Below, one piece after another: positions 60,984 through 64,000 of a DNA stretch of 64,000 nucleotides (the stretch's first letter is position 1; the number at the start of each line of letters is the position of its first letter). The notes beneath the pieces are model-generated. The model saw nothing but the letters and a program-made list of their open reading frames with translations, searched no databases and was not told where the DNA came from. Origin of the DNA: an uncultured Flavobacteriales bacterium (GTDB lineage Bacteria > Bacteroidota > Bacteroidia > Flavobacteriales_F > PHOS-HE28); assembly GCA_937872175.1 (NCBI GenBank), contig CALMPI010000016.1, positions 1-64,000 of the forward strand. Reading direction: 5' to 3'. The translations under genes and the position numbers were made by a program.

Positions 60984-61013
60984 GGACGCCCCGGAGGTGG
61001 CTCCGGGGCGTCC
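60984..61013. terminator. Hairpin ending the four-gene operon
   Basis: Perfect 13-bp stem (60984-60996 with 61001-61013; arms GGACGCCCCGGAG and CTCCGGGGCGTCC) and a 4-nt loop GTGG. No T-tract on either side, so it may act with Rho or as a bidirectional block between convergent genes. Confidence 0.65.
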
Positions 61014-61032
61014 GTGCTGTCCGACGGGCCGC

Positions 61033-63978
61033 TCAGCGCACCACCTGGAATCGCTCCTCGCCACGCGCCCGCTCGGTGATCACCTGCAGCACGTAGCTGC
61101 CCGGCGCCAGGCCCGCGATGTTCAGAAGCACCCGCTCGCGCAGCGCGGCCCCGCTCACTTGCTGCCGCACCACCACCCGGCCTGAGGCGTCGAGCACCAA
61201 CAGGTCCGCCGAGCGTGCATCGCCCCAGGCCCCGCGCACCTGAAGCTGGTCCTGGGCCGGTTTCGGGAACACCAGCAGCTCCACGCCGGGCGTCTCTTCG
61301 ATGCCGATCCCAGCGGCCAGGTCCCACAGCTGGATGTCGTCCACCGCGGCCTCCACCAGGCTCCCACCGTCCAGGTTCTGCCCGGGACGGATGCTGTCCG
61401 ATGCGTTGTACTTGATGTACACCGTGGCGTTCGGGGTCACGAAGTCGCCCACGCGGAACGCCACACGCCGCCAGCTCCGGTCGCTCGTCTTCGTGTTCTC
61501 CACAGGCACCCAGCTCGCACCATCGTTGCTCAACCACACCTGCCACCAGTCCGCACCGGGGTTGGCGCCGCTCGGGGGATCGTTCACGTACCAACGCCAG
61601 TAGGAGATCGCCGGCTCCTGCATGGACGACAGGTCCAGCGCGGCGCTCCGCAGGGTGGTGGTGCCGCCGTCCACATCGTTCTCGCCCAGCGGAGCAAGCT
61701 CGGTCGATGCATTGCCCGTTACATAACAGATCTCACCATTGGGCGTATGCTGCTCGCCCGGCTGCACCACCGTGCTGGGGTCGCCCGGGGTGGCATAGCT
61801 CCCCACGGGCATGTTGAACTCCCACTCCCCGGTGGTGGCGTTGTCCGTGGGCAGACCGATGTCCCAGTTGCCGAGCTGGGTGTTGTTGTCCGCATCATCC
61901 GTGGCCACCAGACCGAAGCCGACCATGATGTAATACGGCACGTTCGGATCCGGCTCGGCCGCACCGATGGGCACCACGGCACTGAGCTGTTGGAAGCTGT
62001 CCTCCACACCCATGTAATACGCGACCACCGTACCCGCCGGCTGGGGTGGTATGGTCGCGTGGTAATCGTTGCTTCCGAAATCCACCATCGGAAGGGTGTT
62101 CCAGACGGTCTCATCGTTCAGGCGGTAGAACAGCTTCACCTCCGAGAGGAAGGGAAGGAAGTCGAAGTCGAGGATCAGCTGCGCATCCAGGTCGATCCCC
62201 TGCGCCTCGGCCGCCATCTCCAGGTTGCTGTGCACCAAGGTGGCGTTGCTCAGCAGGGTGATCCCATGCAGGGCGAAGGCCTCCACGATGGCCCCTGCGT
62301 TCGGGGTCCCGTTGGTGATGTCCCCATCGTTGTCGTCCGCCTGCAGCGCATCGAGCAGTACATCGCGGAAGGCCTGTCCTTCATTCCCGTTCACCGTGTT
62401 CGCCTGCAGACCGGGGAACGCCTCCACGAACAGGGTGAGCATCGCGTTCATGTCACTGCCCAGAAGCAGGTACGTGTCCCACCAGGCTCCGGCGATGATC
62501 TCACCGTCCGCATGCACCTGGCCCACCAGGTCCACCGGATACACCTTCCGGTTCTCATCATAGCGGCGGATGTAGTCGTCGGGATCGCTCAACGAGCTGC
62601 CCTCGGCCAGCACCGGGTCCTCGGTGATCGACAGGGCCCACACATCGGCGTAGCCCTCGTTCATGGCCCCGTTGGTGAACTGGCTCAACAGCTCGCCATA
62701 GAACTTGTCGTTGATGCCATGGCCGTACTCATGGTACACCACCTCGGCGATCTGCGCATAGCTCTGGCAATCGTTACCCTCCTGATAGAAATTGATCGAG
62801 CCCCCATCGTAGAAGGCGTTGCAGTTGCCCGCCACATCCACGTTCGTCGCGAAGGGGACGTCCAGCGCGGTGAAACTGGGCAGCCAGTCCTTCATGTGGT
62901 CGTGCACCACGTTCACATGGTAGTATGCGCTCCGCTCACGGAGATTGGCGTCCGCATTGAAGCTCACCGCGTTCGGACCCTCCTGCAGGGTGGTCTGGAA
63001 GCTCGGCGTGCTCCCTCCCGTTTTCACGTTGCACCACCGGCCGTCCAGGAAGAAGGTCGCGTTCACCGGACCACCCACTCCGGTGTTCAGGTAGCCCTGG
63101 TCATCCAGATACTGGCTCAACCCGTTCACGACCACGCGCAGATCGGGAAGCACCTCGGTGGTGGCCGGCACATAGGGGTTCACAGTGTGGGCCGTGGCGG
63201 TGGCGGCGATCTCGGCTCCGGCGGATGCCGGTGGAGCATGGTGCACCACCAGGTCCTGGCGGTAGAGCAGCTCCCCCGAATGCGCGTCCACCCAGCACGA
63301 CCACCGTCCGGGGATGCCCTGCTCCATGGTATGGATGACGACCTCATGCACCAGCCGGTGCTCCACGGAGCGATGCCCGGGTACCGGCAGGATGCGCAGG
63401 CCGTTGACCTCGGAGCCCGTGATGCCGGTGAGTCCACTGGAGGCGTTCGCCACGGCGGCGGCGCCGCCGATGCCCGGCTGCATCTCCACCTGGATGCCCG
63501 GATAGAGGTCGGTGCCGAACGCGATCACCCGCCCCTGTCCATCCAGCTTCACCATCGCCTGCCCGAACACCACGGGAAGGCCTGCATGCGTTTGGGAGAA
63601 GTGCACGAAGGTGTGCTTCGCAGTGGGGTATACGGCGCGCACGCTCACCTCCCCGAGCGGAAGCCCGAAGCCTGCAAGCTGGTGTTGCAGGAAGTCCCAC
63701 GCCTTCGCCACGGGATCCGCACCCACCGTTCCAATGGGCGTTCCGAAGGCCCGATGCGGCAGCCCGTTGGCCTCGTTGAACTCCGTCCACCACGTGCCAT
63801 GCCCGGCCACGAAGGCACGCCACTGTGGTCGCGCGCGCAGCTCGGCCTGCCAGGCAAGGTCCGGTGTGCGCTTCGGATCGCGGATGAAGGTCACGTTCCG
63901 TTCATCCCGGCCGCCATTCACGGCCATCACATTGAGAATGCCGGTGAGCAGACCGGCGCTGAGAAGGGTTCGACGCAT
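61033..63978 (-). CDS. M36/fungalysin-like metalloprotease with T9SS sorting domain
   Basis: 981 residues. N-terminal signal (MRRTLLSAGLLTGILNVMAV); residues ~90-245 form an FTP/PepSY-type inhibitory prodomain. Catalytic HEYGH (416-420, in VVYHEYGHGINDKFYG) and the second-metal Glu in NEGYADV (440-446) match M36/fungalysin. A beta-sandwich region (FLPFLSEVKLFYRLNDETVW, SYWRWYVNDPPSG) and a T9SS sorting tail (GIEETPGVELLVFPKPAQDQ ... LAPGSYVLQVIT) follow. Likely exported and self-activated by prodomain cleavage. No clear promoter box; upstream sequence is cut at the window end. Confidence 0.9.
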   Translation of the reverse strand: MRRTLLSAGLLTGILNVMAVNGGRDERNVTFIRDPKRTPDLAWQAELRARPQWRAFVAGHGTWWTEFNEANGLPHRAFGTPIGTVGADPVAKAWDFLQHQLAGFGLPLGEVSVRAVYPTAKHTFVHFSQTHAGLPVVFGQAMVKLDGQGRVIAFGTDLYPGIQVEMQPGIGGAAAVANASSGLTGITGSEVNGLRILPVPGHRSVEHRLVHEVVIHTMEQGIPGRWSCWVDAHSGELLYRQDLVVHHAPPASAGAEIAATATAHTVNPYVPATTEVLPDLRVVVNGLSQYLDDQGYLNTGVGGPVNATFFLDGRWCNVKTGGSTPSFQTTLQEGPNAVSFNADANLRERSAYYHVNVVHDHMKDWLPSFTALDVPFATNVDVAGNCNAFYDGGSINFYQEGNDCQSYAQIAEVVYHEYGHGINDKFYGELLSQFTNGAMNEGYADVWALSITEDPVLAEGSSLSDPDDYIRRYDENRKVYPVDLVGQVHADGEIIAGAWWDTYLLLGSDMNAMLTLFVEAFPGLQANTVNGNEGQAFRDVLLDALQADDNDGDITNGTPNAGAIVEAFALHGITLLSNATLVHSNLEMAAEAQGIDLDAQLILDFDFLPFLSEVKLFYRLNDETVWNTLPMVDFGSNDYHATIPPQPAGTVVAYYMGVEDSFQQLSAVVPIGAAEPDPNVPYYIMVGFGLVATDDADNNTQLGNWDIGLPTDNATTGEWEFNMPVGSYATPGDPSTVVQPGEQHTPNGEICYVTGNASTELAPLGENDVDGGTTTLRSAALDLSSMQEPAISYWRWYVNDPPSGANPGADWWQVWLSNDGASWVPVENTKTSDRSWRRVAFRVGDFVTPNATVYIKYNASDSIRPGQNLDGGSLVEAAVDDIQLWDLAAGIGIEETPGVELLVFPKPAQDQLQVRGAWGDARSADLLVLDASGRVVVRQQVSGAALRERVLLNIAGLAPGSYVLQVITERARGEERFQVVR

Positions 63979-64000
63979 GGCGCAACAGGTTGGGGGATCG

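Noticed and set aside
1-64000. tRNA or rRNA genes
   Set aside because: No cloverleaf-like segments or conserved rRNA stretches were noticed in the intergenic regions; the coding density leaves little space. A tRNA scan would settle it.

Overview
The window is GC-rich DNA from a member of the Bacteroidota, most likely a Flavobacteriales-like lineage. Evidence: five predicted cargo proteins of the type IX secretion system (four with type A-like C-terminal sorting domains, one with a gliding-associated CHU_C/type B domain); a gldA-gldF-gldG gene set; families largely confined to the phylum (DUF4293, DUF6702, DUF922, a Rho with a long charged N-terminal insertion, a fused E1 alpha/beta 2-oxoacid dehydrogenase); and Bacteroidota-type -7 promoter boxes (TAnnTTTG or the variant nnnnTTCG) in front of many start codons. 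No rRNA, tRNA, CRISPR array, phage or insertion sequence was seen.

Layout. 1-4.9 kb: 3' end of a GH38-like glycosidase, a heptad-repeat hairpin, a SUI1/YciH-type factor, a small secreted protein, a YdeI/DUF1905 protein, a T9SS cargo protein and a small lipoprotein. 4.9-9.5 kb: TylF-type methyltransferase, ferredoxin-reductase-like protein coupled to an unknown protein, a 47-residue basic protein, and an FG-GAP/ASPIC T9SS protein. 9.5-16.2 kb: E1 alpha/beta fusion, LtaS-like sulfatase coupled to a lipid kinase, a secreted protein with a TonB-C-like domain, and an antitoxin/RelE-ParE toxin pair. 16.3-24.2 kb: DUF922 protein in AT-richer DNA, M1 aminopeptidase, DUF6702 protein, then an AlkB alkane hydroxylase / GMC oxidoreductase / M15 peptidase operon and endonuclease III. 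24.4-36.7 kb: sigma factor, UvrA, an eRF1-like (baeRF family 3) protein, a 1241-residue CHU_C protein, an MsbA-like exporter coupled to TruA, a phosphodiesterase and a DUF4293 protein. 36.9-48.6 kb: Rho, a membrane protein, Mpl-like Mur ligase, MBL hydrolase, Rieske protein, a glycine-rich T9SS protein, ComEC, an SGNH protein and an RlmI-like methyltransferase.

48.6-49.3 kb is the only long gene-free stretch. It carries four copies of a 16-20 bp perfect palindrome (core ATGTATGGCCATACAT) between two divergent genes. 49.3-56.7 kb: 3-hydroxyacyl-CoA dehydrogenase, YceI lipoprotein, DUF2461 protein, MGMT-type protein, and an ABC operon (GldA-GldF-GldG-DUF4340). 56.8-61.0 kb: a tightly coupled four-gene operon (C39-like peptidase, RimK-like ATP-grasp ligase, GCS2-type ligase, N-formylglutamate-amidohydrolase-like protein) closed by a strong hairpin. 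It looks like a pathway for making or modifying a glutamate-containing peptide or amide. The window ends with an M36/fungalysin-like secreted metalloprotease.

The most unusual features are the palindrome array, the four-gene amidoligase operon, a family of 7-bp-period repeats (three as hairpins between genes, one inside the E1 fusion gene), and the repeated placement of -7 boxes only 3-10 nt before start codons, which suggests widespread leaderless transcription. Start sites were often moved inward from the longest open frame on the basis of these boxes, signal peptides and family N-termini.
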